From Viola odorata (lineage: Eukaryota; Streptophyta; Magnoliopsida; Malpighiales; Violaceae), in the NCBI GenBank assembly GCA_963691705.1, contig OY829544.1, positions 38,585,917 through 38,649,916 on the forward strand: a stretch of 64,000 nt of DNA, in the 5' to 3' direction. The notes beneath the pieces were generated by a model. That model searched no databases and was not told the origin of the DNA. It saw only the letters and a list, made by a program, of their open reading frames with translations. Shown one piece after another: positions 24,120 to 34,469 of this stretch; position 1 is the first letter of the stretch, and every line of letters begins with the position of its first letter. A program made the position numbers and the translations under genes.

Positions 24120-24400
24120 TAGAATTACAATTGATTGGTTAGTTATGTGTAGCTTTTGAATTTCAATGGATTTGTTAGATTTGTGTAGTTTTAGAATTAC
24201 AATGCAACTGTGTGTAGTTTTAGAATTACAATTGATTGGTTAGTTGTGTGTAGTTTTTGAATTTCAATGCAACTGTTAGTCTAGGTGTAATTCTTGAATT
24301 TCAATGGACTGGTTTGTTTTGTGTAGAATTGGAATTACAATGCAACTGTTAGTCTTGGTGTAGTTTTAGAATTGCAATGCATTGGTTCATTTTGTGTAGT
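24120..24400 (+). repeat. Degenerate tandem repeat between transposase and gene 2 (copy B)
   Basis: Roughly 55- to 65-bp units carry phrases such as GTGTAGTTTTAGAATTACAA and TTGAATTTCAATG. Copy C has a different array in the same interval (44755-45345). This is not CRISPR: the units abut and vary. Confidence 0.65.
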
Positions 24401-24617
24401 TTAATGTGTTGCATGGATGTTGCGTTTGAATCAATTGTTAGGGTATAAAGCTGGTGTTGCATGTGTTGTTATTGCACAATGTTTGACATATGTGATTGCT
24501 TTTGCGTCAAGCAATGGAGATGAGGTTGTGGTTGATTGAATGGTAGCTTTTCAGTTTGATTTAACTTCTAACAGTTACAAAGAGAAGTTAAGGCTTTGGT
24601 TGACACGATGAGAAGAA

Positions 24618-24810
24618 GGATTGTATTGCAACTGCAACACACAAAGAGAAGATATGTTTCCAACTGCAACAAGGCAACTAATTGTTGAGTTCCCAAAACC
24701 TGCGTAGTTTCCCAAGCATTGCACCGTTCCATCCTTTGCTTTATTAACTGAACCTAACCCTTGGTTTACCCTTGGTACCCCTTGGTAACCCTAATCAAAT
24801 CCTATAAATA
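24618..24810 (+). promoter_or_regulatory. Promoter of accessory gene 2, copy B
   Basis: TATAAATA at 24803-24810 lies about 110 bp before the ATG. The preceding 190 bp is highly similar to 45584-45779 of copy C, including the shared phrases ATTGTATTGCAACTGCAACA and CCCTTGGTAACCCTAAT. The leader also matches (CTCATCTCTCTTGCTTTG). Because it is conserved between copies whose internal arrays differ, this block looks functional. Confidence 0.75.
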
Positions 24811-24917
24811 CCACCCTCTGCATATGCAATTATCGCCAACCTTTTACTACCATAACTTCTCTCTACTATCAGCTCATCTCTCTTGCTTTGTTTCTCTCTC
24901 TCTGCAGGTGTGGCACA

Positions 24918-25301
24918 ATGGATCGTAATAGAAAGGTGGAGCTCCTAGATCTTTCAGGCCTAATCTCAACTCATCTGGAGGCAGACACTGTCCAGATGGA
25001 GAATAGGGGTCTCCAAACCACAGCTGATATCGAAGAGCTCGAAGAGGCACTAGAGGAATTGAAGGCAAGGGAGGATGCTATATTGGAAGATGAGGAGCAC
25101 GAGGGACTGACACTCACTATAATGGAGTCATATGGCAGGGCTATCAACCATCTCACACTCTCAATTACTCATATGAAGCAAAAGAGAGAGGTGTTGAATC
25201 TGGCACTTGGGAGTGTGAGGGTTGCTGCTCAGGAACTCAACAACTTTGGCAATGCCATTCCAGGCATCCCAACCATCTCTGATGCATCTGACTCTGATTA
25301 G
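24918..25301 (+). CDS. Mariner-like element accessory protein 2 (copy B), 127 aa, unknown function
   Basis: I do not recognise this family outside the three element copies here. The ATG at 24918 (MDRNRKVELLDLSG) is the one shared with copy C (MERDRKQDILDLSG); both proteins are 127 residues and collinear with no gaps. It is soluble and predicted to be helical: a Glu-rich heptad-like segment about residues 35-60 (IEELEEALEELKARE) suggests a coiled coil, followed by LTIMESYGRAINHLTLSI and LNLALGSVRVAAQELNNFG. It ends GIPTISDASDSD. It has no signal peptide, membrane segment or known DNA-binding motif. A role in transposition, target choice or silencing escape is only inference. AATAAA signals follow near 25377. 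The frame is intact although the transposase of this copy is broken. Confidence 0.75.
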   Translation: MDRNRKVELLDLSGLISTHLEADTVQMENRGLQTTADIEELEEALEELKAREDAILEDEEHEGLTLTIMESYGRAINHLTLSITHMKQKREVLNLALGSVRVAAQELNNFGNAIPGIPTISDASDSD

Positions 25302-25599
25302 TTAGGGTTTATGTAAAATATCTACTCCTTCCTCCATGATATCCACTCCTATTTCTCTATGTAATTGGAATGGATAATAAATAAAAGTAATGAAGTTTGT
25401 GTTTGTGTTGACTGTTACTTCCCCTACTCGTTTACAATTTGCAAGAACAAACCCTAAATAGATTGAAAACAAAACATAAAACACGTTGAATTGCAAGGCA
25501 AAGCCAAACTGAAACAAAATTCCAATACAACTGCGAAACCTAAATAAGAGATTGAATTCTGAGAGCCAACAGAAACAAAATTGAATTCCAACCTCTAAA

Positions 25600-25960
25600 C
25601 AAACTGAATCAATTCCAAGCACAACAGAATGGCAATTGAGATCCAAGGCAGTGCCAAAACTAAATAAATTCCAACCAAAACAGATTGGCAATTGATATCC
25701 AATGAAATGCCAAGCCTAAATAGATTCCAAGCAAAACAGAGGAGGAGCAATTGAAATCCAAGGAAGTGCCTAAATCAATTCTAAGCACAACAGAATGGCA
25801 ATTGAAATCCAAGGCAGTGCCAAGCCTAAATAAATTCCAACCAAAACAGAGTGGCAATTGAAATCCAAGGAAGTGCCTAAATAAATTACAAGCAAAACAG
25901 ATCGGCAATTGAAATCCAAGGCAGTGCCAAGCCTAAATAAATTCCAAGCAAAACAGTCAG
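25600..25960 (+). repeat. Tandem repeat between genes 2 and 3 (copy B)
   Basis: About six units of roughly 60 bp are built on AAATAAATTCCAA, CAAAACAGA, GGCAATTGAAATCCAAGG and GTGCCAAGCC. The array lies between the ends of the convergent genes 2 and 3. Copy C has a related array (shared AAATCCAAGGAATTACC-like and CCAAGCCTAA phrases) in the same place. Confidence 0.8.
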
Positions 25961-26259
25961 CACCTTAAGCAGCAGGGCTGAGCAAGAATAGCACAAATTG
26001 CACCCAAAACATAAAAAAGTTTGAATTCCCAAGCAGAGCCAACTGATACCAAATGGTTGATTGAATAGCACAATATCCAGACAGAGATACGTATTGAACC
26101 CAAAATGTAGTCATTAATAACACAAATTTACAAACAAAATGACAATACACAACATCCAGACAAGTTGTTGAGATGTTTCATTACAAAACCATACCCCATT
26201 GCTTTCAACTGCAACATACATTCATCCTATATACATCAGTGTCTAACTATAGTATAAGA

Positions 26260-26802
26260 TCAATAGAAAGATGGAAGTAAGAGACGCAGCATCTGAATGA
26301 AGTCTGCTTCGCGACTAAGGTCGGTCAATCGAAACATACCTGCGATAGGGAGTTTGTTGAGGTCGAAATCCCTTAGAATTTTCTTCTTCCCAGTCAAATC
26401 CTTCTCCTCATTACAGGGAAGGTTCAGGTCAAAGTCATGAATAACTTTGCTCTGTGAATCAATTACCTTCAACTTCTTCACCCTTCTAAAATCAACGATT
26501 GCCTCCAATTTGTTGTCTCCACGCCCCGAACCCACTTCATTCTCATCACAGTATGTGTCCTCCACTATAGGCTCGATGACCTCGCTGGATTCAACCACGA
26601 TTGAGGCTTCATTGACGTTTTTCCCTTGCACATCGGTGGATTCTTCTTTGATTGCTTCCATAACACCGCTGTCCTCTTCAAACCCGGCATATGCGGCCTC
26701 TTCTCCGTTTGTGATTGAATCAGGGACAAATATGTGCATCGAACCATCGAAATCGACGATGGAGTCGTCTTGTGAATCAAGCCAATAATCGATGCTCTCC
26801 AT
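26260..26802 (-). CDS. Mariner-like element accessory protein 3 with FDLN motifs (copy B), 180 aa
   Basis: The ATG at 26802 gives MESIDYWLDSQDDSIVDFDG, the start shared with copy A; the frame is open further upstream but without conservation. The protein is strongly acidic and probably disordered. It has two FDLN motifs: HDFDLNLPCNEE, then RDFDLNKLPIAGMF near the C-terminus, and ends IQMLRLLLPSFY. The pair of FDLN motifs plus the LRLLLP tail is also present in copy C. FDLNxxP-like sequences match the plant EAR motif that recruits TOPLESS-type corepressors, so a protein that contacts host silencing or repression machinery is possible. That is inference only. The gene is convergent with gene 2, and its upstream end is 360 bp from the right TIR. 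Confidence 0.72.
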   Translation of the reverse strand: MESIDYWLDSQDDSIVDFDGSMHIFVPDSITNGEEAAYAGFEEDSGVMEAIKEESTDVQGKNVNEASIVVESSEVIEPIVEDTYCDENEVGSGRGDNKLEAIVDFRRVKKLKVIDSQSKVIHDFDLNLPCNEEKDLTGKKKILRDFDLNKLPIAGMFRLTDLSREADFIQMLRLLLPSFY

Positions 26803-27128
26803 GATGATGGCGAAGCAAAGGGAAAACCCTAAATCTACGATGGAGGACGGAGAAAACAGAAGTGAAATTGAAAACACTCAAAGAAAAGGACTACTGAAGT
26901 AAACCGAAATAGCCATTTCCCACCTAATTGAAGTACCAATTTTCAATTTCCCTCCAAATGATTCAAAAATTTCGATAGATTTGGCTGAGAAAGGAGAGAG
27001 CGGCTTGATGGTTGGAGAGGAAAATGAGACTCGCGCGAGGCAATCCCTTTCAAGGGCAATAAGGTCAGATTTGTGGAAGAAGTGTGTGGGAAACCGAGAA
27101 CGACAAGTATTTCCCACATAGAGCTGAA

Positions 27129-27162
27129 GGCTAGAACGACAAGTATTGGGGGAAGGAGGGAG
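27129..27162 (-). repeat. Right TIR of copy B
   Basis: Ends in GGGGGAAGGAGGGAG just before TA. It is the inverted partner of 21647-21680. Confidence 0.9.
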
Positions 27163-27221
27163 TAGTACTTTTATCACCAATCAAACAACCAATGACAAAA
27201 AAAAGTTAGATTAATCTTTTA

Positions 27222-28037
27222 GGTCATTACCACCATCACCCATGAACTATCATCACTTAGCAAATAGGTCTCTCAATAATTTTTTATTGGATTCAGCTCA
27301 CTTAATTATTTTTTCGTTGTAAAAAGACCCTCGTTAGTTTTTTCATCCAATACTTTAACATATTTGGTTTGACCATATATATTATATTTTAATCCCAAAA
27401 AAATTACACTCCAAAATAAAATTAAAAATTCTTTTTATCTTAATAATTGTTACGTACATATATGAACATAACTATTTTTAAAAAAAATAATTTATGATTT
27501 TTCTAAAAATAAAAATCAAAAAGAACAAAAAAGCCATAAGAATAAAAAAATATTTATACGATTTTCTAAAGGATTATAAAAAATGAATTAAAATTATAAA
27601 AAATAGCAATTTTTGTTGAAAAAAAAGGAAAAATTAAAAGCATCGCTGTTAATTTCAAATTTTTTTATTTTTTATAAGTTTTTAAATATTTATCACTTTT
27701 AAATTTTAATTTTGAATATTTTCGTTGTTTTCTGATTTTTTCAACTTTAAAAAAATATTTTTCAATTTTTCTCATTTTTAAAAAATAAAAGAGAATAAAA
27801 TAATATTATCAAATCAAATTCGTTAAAATTTTGGATGGAAAATTTAACGGGGGATCTCTTTACAATGAAAAAATAATAAAGGGAACTGAATCTAACAAAA
27901 ATTATTAAAGGATCTATTTTTTTCAAATAATAATAGTTGAAGAATAATAAAATGATAAAAAAATTATTGAGGGTCTATTTATTTTAGATAATGATTGTTT
28001 AATAAATGGGGGTGGGAGTGAGAGTGTTAATTACCCT
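27222..28037. mobile_element. Mutator-like foldback element with arms of about 200 bp
   Basis: The left arm (GGTCATTACCACC, AAATAGGTCTCTCAATAATT, GGATTCAGCTCAC, AAGACCCTCGTTA) recurs inverted on the right (TTAACGGGGGATCTC, GGGAACTGAATC, TTGAGGGTCTATTTATTT, ending near TTAATTACCC). The flanks AATCTTTTA and AATCTTTCT are close to a 9-bp duplication. The interior is AT-rich and codes for nothing. It lies between mariner copy B and the Dof gene promoter. Confidence 0.6.
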
Positions 28038-28361
28038 AATCTTTCTACTGCCTTGGTTAATACTACTCCGAACATAAAATTAGTCTCAAATCACCAGTCC
28101 CTTTAAAGAACAAACAGATTATTGACACGTAGACAGGAACACTAGAAGTCATTTGGACACTCTTACACCAAACCCCACCCTCTCTCTCCGAAAAAATCAA
28201 ACCAACCCACAAGCCGAGCCACGCGTCGAGCCAACACCACAATAATCTGTTCCTGTCTTAAAAACCCCAATTCCTTTCCTTATTCTTCCTTCTCCATCAC
28301 AAAACTGAAAACCTCTTCTCTAAAAAGAAAAGCAAAGCAAAGAAAAGAACCAAGAAGAAAA
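28038..28361 (+). promoter_or_regulatory. Promoter and 5' UTR of the Dof gene
   Basis: The region contains CACGCGTCG and CTCTCTCTCC stretches. A pyrimidine-rich leader (CCTTTCCTTATTCTTCC) is followed by an A-rich stretch up to the ATG at 28362. No clear TATA box can be fixed; TTAAAAACCCC near 28258 is one candidate. Confidence 0.4.
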
Positions 28362-29222
28362 ATGCCGTCTGAAACCGCCGACATGAGGTGCCCGGTTAAA
28401 AATCACACTACCGACCCTTGCGCCCCCGCGACCGCCGCCATACAACCGCCGAAGCCGACGGAAGTGCTGCCGTGCCCGAGGTGTGGATCAGCTAGCACGA
28501 AGTTCTGTTACTACAACAACTACAACCTCTCTCAGCCTCGCTACTTCTGCAAAGGTTGTCGCCGCTACTGGACTCAAGGTGGGACCCTCCGAAACGTCCC
28601 GGTCGGTGGTGGGACCCGCAAGAGTGGAAGCAGCTCCTCTTCCTCCACCTCCAAGCGTTCTCGCTCTTCCTCCGCCTCCTCCACAACCACCACCTCCACG
28701 AACTCATCCAATTCCGCTACCTCAAATTCCACCACCACTACAACAACCACTCACGAACCCGTACCCGTTTCAGCATCCGGGTCTGAAGTTCACCATCCGG
28801 AGCATGTGAAGATGGAGAACACTGTCCCATATGGGCTGAATTTGAACGAGAAGTTCCAGCCGGTGATGAGTGACTGTACTGGGAATTTCATGTCGCTACT
28901 GAACTGTCAAGAGCCACCCGTGTTTCCGGGCATGGGGATGAGCGGGTACGGGTCGGGTTTTGGGTACGGGTTTTACGATGTGGGTCTCGGGTTTGGTGGG
29001 AGAGGAGTAGGAGGAGGAGGTGTTTGGTCATATCCTGGAATTGGGAACGGTAACGGGACGGATGGTGAGGCAGGTGTTGGTGGTGCTGCTAATCCTGGGT
29101 GCAACACGTGGCAGGTGGGTCACGATGTGGTAGGAAATGGGAATGGGAATAATGGAAATGGTGGAGATTATTTTGGCTGGCCTGATCTTGCTATTTCCAC
29201 TCCAGGAAAAGCCTTCAAGTGA
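28362..29222 (+). CDS. Dof zinc finger transcription factor
   Basis: Dof proteins are plant-specific transcription factors that bind AAAG sites in the nucleus. This is a single exon of 286 residues. The Dof domain spans about residues 35-87: Cys38, Cys41, Cys63 and Cys66 form the CX2CX21CX2C finger, with [17 protein letters not shown] and [18 protein letters not shown] intact. A Ser/Thr-rich linker with a basic patch (SKRSR) follows and could help nuclear import. The C-terminal half is Gly- and Asn-rich and ends [18 protein letters not shown], a tail found in one Dof subgroup. The ATG chosen is the first in frame and follows an A-rich leader. I cannot assign the exact Dof member. Confidence 0.95.
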   Translation: MPSETADMRCPVKNHTTDPCAPATAAIQPPKPTEVLPCPRCGSASTKFCYYNNYNLSQPRYFCKGCRRYWTQGGTLRNVPVGGGTRKSGSSSSSSTSKRSRSSSASSTTTTSTNSSNSATSNSTTTTTTTHEPVPVSASGSEVHHPEHVKMENTVPYGLNLNEKFQPVMSDCTGNFMSLLNCQEPPVFPGMGMSGYGSGFGYGFYDVGLGFGGRGVGGGGVWSYPGIGNGNGTDGEAGVGGAANPGCNTWQVGHDVVGNGNGNNGNGGDYFGWPDLAISTPGKAFK

Positions 29223-30164
29223 TCCAGGAATTGCTTTTGCCCAGCTGGTTATTTAATGAGTTATGGTTGATGATGTGTTGTTCTATTTTGATGGTTTTTG
29301 GGTAGGAACTGATCTCTTATAGGTTTTAATTAAATAGTTGGGAAAAAAACTGAAAATGGGTTTTTTTTTTTTTTATCAAAAGCTACCTGCTGGTGGATGG
29401 GTAACTGGGTATAGTGCTTTCTTTTTGGTTCTTGTTATAATTTTAACATCAGGAACAAGAAATGGATTTACTACTTTAATATCATAAAGCTTTTGGAATT
29501 GGGTTATGAGTGTTAATTTTAGTTTCTCTTGTCCAAACTTTCGAAGTCGAGCTCTTTCGTTTTCTTGATTTCTTGATGTATGATTTCTTGTTTCTTGATT
29601 TTTCTCTCCTTTTCCTTATTGTATGGGAAAGAAAGAATAGAAGACGAGATTTCTTGGATGGTGTGAGCACGAGCAGGAGGAGTAACAGTCAAAGGGAGAG
29701 TTATTAGTAGGCTTTGTTTGGACCGCCTAGCTTATCGTTATAGAATCTGAATTCTGTGATATGATAACGCATGGAAACTGTGTTTGTGTTTTACTTTTTC
29801 TACGGTTCTCGAAGAATGTCTGGATTTTTTGGGAAGTGGGCTCGTGGTTCGAGAGAATGCGGCCATTGGGCAACAAAAGGCCACTCTTTAAGTCACTCAA
29901 AGGAGCCAACTCCTCCTACTCGGGTTAAGTTGGTAACCGCACCACAAAACCCGATGCACCAAATAAAAACATGAATCCAAGTGTCCAAATTTTCCAATAA
30001 GCACTTACCCCTCGTCTTATAGTCCAGTTTATATTAACTTAAAATAAAATAGTAATGTATTTCAACCAATTATATAAAATAAGCAAATTAAATGTAAATT
30101 GTTTTCCGGTTTATTTCTGTTGACCCATGCTGCTAGATCCTTCAATGGTTACCAAAGGTGTATG
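29223..30164. other. 3' flank of the Dof gene and intergenic DNA
   Basis: The Dof 3' UTR probably ends within a few hundred bases. A T-run lies at 29360-29373. No other gene is seen up to 30164. Confidence 0.4.
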
Positions 30165-30340
30165 TAGACCTGTCAAAACGGGTCTGCGGGTCGGACCAGA
30201 CCCAAGACCCGGCAGACCCGGTAAAAAACGGACCGGGACTAGTCCCGACCCGGATTAAATATGGGTCCAATTTTTGGACCCGGTCTTGGCCCGCTCAGGT
30301 CCGGGTCTGGACCCGATCCGACCCGTTTTTTTTGATTTTT
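30165..30340. mobile_element. hAT-like terminal fragment
   Basis: TAGACCTGTCAAAACGGG starts at 30165. It is followed by GGGTCGG, GACCCGG and GGACCCGG repeats of the same style as the hAT-like MITE at 5633-6405. No matching right end (a TTTGACAGGTCTA-type sequence) is found before the next element at 30958, so this is a truncated end. The DNA from about 30341 to 30957 is AT-rich and without a gene. Confidence 0.5.
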
Positions 30341-30957
30341 TTTTTTAAATTAAATCTGATCCTTTTTAATTATCAGTTATCAATTAGGTCCTCCTTCTTT
30401 CGTAATCATCAATTTCCAATTAGGTCCTTTCGTTAAAATTTAAACTAATTATTTAGTTAATTAATTACTATAAATTAAAATTATTTCAACTTAAATATCA
30501 GAATAACGATTAGTTCAACAAAATAATATGCAAGCCGAAAATAAAATACTAATCCAATCTTCATAGTTTAACAAGCGACAACAAATACTAAATTGTAACA
30601 TATTAGTAAAAAATGTCGTCAGTCCCTTTAACTATTAGAAACAAGCAACTCTACTGATCAAAAGAAAAAAAAAAGAAAAACAAGAAACAAGCATTTCTGC
30701 AGGATCAACATTTAGCATTTAGCATAACAACAACATTGATAATAAACAAGAATAAAGGAGACGACAAAATTAATCCCGCAGAAATGCTTGTCAAAAATTA
30801 ATCCCACTTATGATGTGTGGTAAGAAATGATGAGCGTCTAACAAAAGCATAAATCTTTGATTCCGTTTCAAATAAAATAATATCTAACTTTGCTTCTCTA
30901 GTGGGATTTTTCATTCCAGTAGTATTAGAGATACTAATATTTTTATTAACTTTTATA

Positions 30958-32156
30958 GGGTTAAATCAAAAATTGGTACCTGTCAAATAATTGTTTGACT
31001 GATTTAGCACCTTATCTGTTTTTTGCTTTTAAAAGGTACTTGTACAAAAACGAAATGTTACATTTGGTACCTCCGACTAACACCGTCCACTTTTCACCGT
31101 TAAGTGCCATATGTGGCGTGCCACGTCGGATGCCACGTAGGCAAACCACGTCATCAAACCTCTTTCTTTTCTTTTTCTTCGTCTCTTTTCTTTCTTTCTT
31201 TTCTCTTTCCTTTTATTCTTTTAATTTCTTTTTTTTTTTTTTCTTTCTCCTCTTCTTCTTCTTCCGGCCACTACCAAATTAATCAAATAAATTCCAAATC
31301 AAACCACCCATCACCACCGCAGACCACCAACAAACCACCACCTCCACCACCGCCGCTCCTCACCTCCGATTTCCAGCCACTGCCAAATTAATCAAAGCCC
31401 TCCCCTGCAAATTAATCCCAGAAACCATCCCCTGCAAAAATCAATTCATCTACAAAATCAATTAATTCCAAATTAAACCACCCATCACCACCGCCGTCCA
31501 CCAACAAACCACCACCGCCGCTCCTCACCTCCGATTCCCTCCTCTTCGCATCAACCCCAAACCCAATCACCATAACCAAAAATCAACCCACCACATTGCG
31601 GCCACGCCACCACCATCACCCAGCCACGCCGCCACATCTCAACCAAACCACAAAAAACCCAAACTCCAGCCGAAACCTCGACCAAACCTCCGAAATCCAC
31701 AAAACAACCTTCAAACCTCCGATTTCCTCCACCCATCACCACGATCTGCCAAGAAGAAGAGGGGAAGAAAGAAAAAAACAAGGAGAAAACAAAAGAAAGA
31801 AAAGAATAAAAGAGGAGAGTGAGATCGTGAAAAGGTAGTAAAGAAAGAGAGAGAGAAAAAAGAATAAAAGAGAGAAAGAAAAGAAATTAAAAGAATAAAA
31901 GGAAAGAGAGAAAAAAAATAAAGAAAAGAGAAGAAGAAAAAGGAAAAGGAAAGAAAGAGATTTGATGACGTGGCGACGTGGCATCCGACGTGGCGTGCCA
32001 CGTAGGACACTTAACGGTGAAAAGTGGACGGTGTTAGTCGGAGGTACCAAATGCGATATTTCGTTTTTGTATGAGTACTTTTTAAAAGTAATAAATAGAG
32101 GAGGTGCTAAATCAGTCAAACAATTATTTGACAAGTACCAATTTTTGGTTTAACCC
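30958..32156. mobile_element. Mutator-like foldback element, 1.2 kb
   Basis: The 10-bp direct repeat AACTTTTATA flanks it exactly (30948-30957 and 32157-32166). TIRs of about 200 bp begin GGGTTAAATCAAAAATTGG and end CCAATTTTTGGTTTAACCC. The arms carry ACCGTCCACTTTTCACCGTT, then GTGGCGTGCCACGT and GATGCCACGTAGG. The left inner part is a long pyrimidine tract, the right inner part a purine tract, so one strand could fold along most of its length. The open frames in these tracts are compositional, not genes. Confidence 0.85.
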
Positions 32157-32341
32157 AACTTTTATATTAAAATTATACGTGCCATCTTCACATTCCCTTA
32201 GTAGTTATTTATTTAAATGAAAATAATAATATAACTTAATTAGGAAAGGATAAATCTCAATCATATCTTGACACATCAGTTAGTATAATTTTATTAGTAA
32301 AATAATTAATATCACGGGCATTATTCTTTTCATTAGTAAAT

Positions 32342-33799
32342 AATTAAATCCAAAATTGGCACCTGCACTTGTATTGATTGAGACATTTGACACCTCTATT
32401 TGTAAAACGCTGCACTTAAAACATATGACACATTTGGCACTCCTCACTCACACCGTCGGCCGTCCACCGTTATCTGCTGATGTGGCATGCCACATGGCTT
32501 GACACGTCATCAACATGATGGCGTGGCATGCCACATCAGCATTACTTCTTTTTTTCTTTCCTTTTCTTTCTTTTCTTCCACGACACCTTCTTTTTTTCTT
32601 TTTTTCTTTTTCTTTTTTCTTTCTTTCTTTTTTCTTTCTCTTCTTCTTCCTCTCTTCTTCTTCCACGGCACCTTTTTTTTTTCTTTTTCTTTTTCTTTCT
32701 TTCTTTCTTTCTTCTTCTTCTCCCTCTCAAGTCTCTCCTTCTTTCGGGAGGCCCGACATCAAGGCAAACAATTCCTATCGTGATGAATGGATCCGGGTTA
32801 TGTATGAACGGATCCGGGTCACCATCTCCCTCTCCCGAATTCAATTTCATATCCTCTCAATTACAAACCCCCCTCCTCAATTACTAATTAAACACCCTCT
32901 ACCAAATTAAATTGAAACTACCAATCCTCTGCAAAATTAAAACACCCTCTGCCAAATTAAATTGAAACTACCAATCCTCTGCAAAATTAAACCCAAGCAC
33001 CACCCTCTGCCAAATTAAATAACAATCAGTCGTACCAATAACCGCCAAACCCAGCCAAACCAACCCTCTCAACTCTCAATCGCACATCACTGTCGTCCTC
33101 GTCTCCACAAACCATCACCCCTACTGCCATGTCATCGCCGAGCGCAGCCACAAACACCACAAACCTGAAGAAACCACCATCATCAATCCACCATCGTCGC
33201 TCGATCTCCCAGCCACAGTCCTCGTCGTTACAACCGCAGCACCAGTCAACCTCATCCATCACCGTCGTTGTGCCGCCGCTCTCCCTCACTCCCGATCCAT
33301 CACCGCCGTTGTGCCCCCCGCTCTCCCTCACTCCCGATCTGCCTCGCCGCTCTCTCCATCTCCGATCCAATCACCCATCACCGATCCAAACCAAATTAAA
33401 AAAAAAGAAAAGAGAAGAAATAAAAGGAACAGAGAAGGGAATAGAAGAGAAAGGAGAGTGCAGAGTAGAGAATAAAAAGAGGAAAAGAAAGAAAAAAGAG
33501 AGAAAAAAAGTTTTGGGTTGCGGCCCAAGGAAAGGAAAAAAAGGAAAAATGGAAGAAAAAAAATGAGGAAAAAAAATTAAAGTAATGATGATGTGACATG
33601 CCACGTCATCATGTTGATGGCGTGTCAAACCACGTGGCATGCCACATCAGCAGATAACGGTGGACGGTCGACGGTGTGAGTGAGGAGTGCCAAATGTGTC
33701 ATATGTTTCAAGTGCAGGTGCCTTTTAAACCGTTTTACAAATAGAGGTGTCAAATGTCTCAACCAATACAAGTGCAGGTGCCAATTTTCGATTTAAACC
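32342..33799. mobile_element. Mutator-like foldback element, 1.45 kb, related to its neighbour
   Basis: The inverted arms share CAAAATTGGCACCTGCACTTG, GAGACATTTGACACCTCTATTTGTAAAAC-type blocks (with a few changes), ACACCGTCGGCCGTCCACCGTTATCTGCTG and GTGGCATGCCAC palindromes (these quoted blocks are approximate between arms). As in the element at 30958, a pyrimidine tract (about 32550-32740) faces a purine tract (about 33395-33580). The middle has Ser/Pro- and His-rich frames that look like captured or low-complexity sequence. The target duplication is not clear. Confidence 0.75.
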
Positions 33800-34469
33800 T
33801 AATGCTTTGTATGGGAACTAAAGTGCACGAAGGAAAAGAGGGAAAGTTTAACTAGGGAAAGGAAAGGAAAGGAGAGGAAGGGAACTTGTAGAGAAATTCC
33901 CTTGTATGACTGCATCTTTTATATACAAGGGAAAAAGAAGGAAATTTTAATATTTGTGTGTGGCAACATGGATGGAAAGGAAAGAAAATTTAGTTATTTT
34001 TACCACTTTACACTTATTGTCAATTCAGATTATTCTAACTAAATTTTTCATTTTTACCTTATGATTCATTTTTTTTATTTAATAATGTTTATGCAGGTGC
34101 GCCTACATCAATCAGATCTTTTTTTGGGCTATAAACGAATCAATATTATCAAAACAAAACAAAAAATTATATTGTCCTTCTAATTTATTCTCTCCTTCTT
34201 CTCCTCTTATCTGCTTCTTTCTAACATTTACCAATTTGTGCAAAACATTGGGCTTCATGAAGGGTACATTTACCACGTAAGAAACACATCAACAATCATC
34301 CAAAAATGAAGATAAGACAAAACTTAAGGCAGCATTGTTAAAATTGTCTACAAATTGTCTCAAAAGATAAGATGTAGCTACAATATCCACTGTTAAAATC
34401 CAGCTAACAGAATAAAAAGGACAACAAGAGTTGAGAAACAGACTCTAAGCACGAAATTGGGAAAAAACT

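Larger units (their letters stand above)
21647..27162 (+). mobile_element. Mariner-like element copy B, complete, three genes
   Basis: The 34-bp TIRs (21647-21680 and 27129-27162; 32 of 34 positions match) begin CTCCCTCCTTC and are flanked by TA on both sides (21645-21646 and 27163-27164), the mariner target duplication. Inside are a broken DD39D transposase (22014-23689, +), an intact 127-aa accessory gene (24918-25301, +) and an intact convergent FDLN-motif gene (26260-26802, -). Two tandem-repeat arrays lie between the genes. At 5.5 kb it is much larger than a mariner that codes only for transposase. The same layout in copy C shows that the accessory genes belong to the element and are not a chance insertion. 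Confidence 0.9.

Noticed and set aside
24888..24917. Upstream extension of accessory gene 2 of copy B
   Set aside because: It starts at TTG, crosses a CTCTCTCTGCAG leader and is not kept as protein in copy C; the shared ATG at 24918 is preferred.
30995..33640. Many open frames rich in Phe/Ser/Leu on one strand and Lys/Glu/Arg on the other
   Set aside because: They follow the pyrimidine and purine tracts of the two foldback elements and have mirror-image partners; there is no domain and no conservation.
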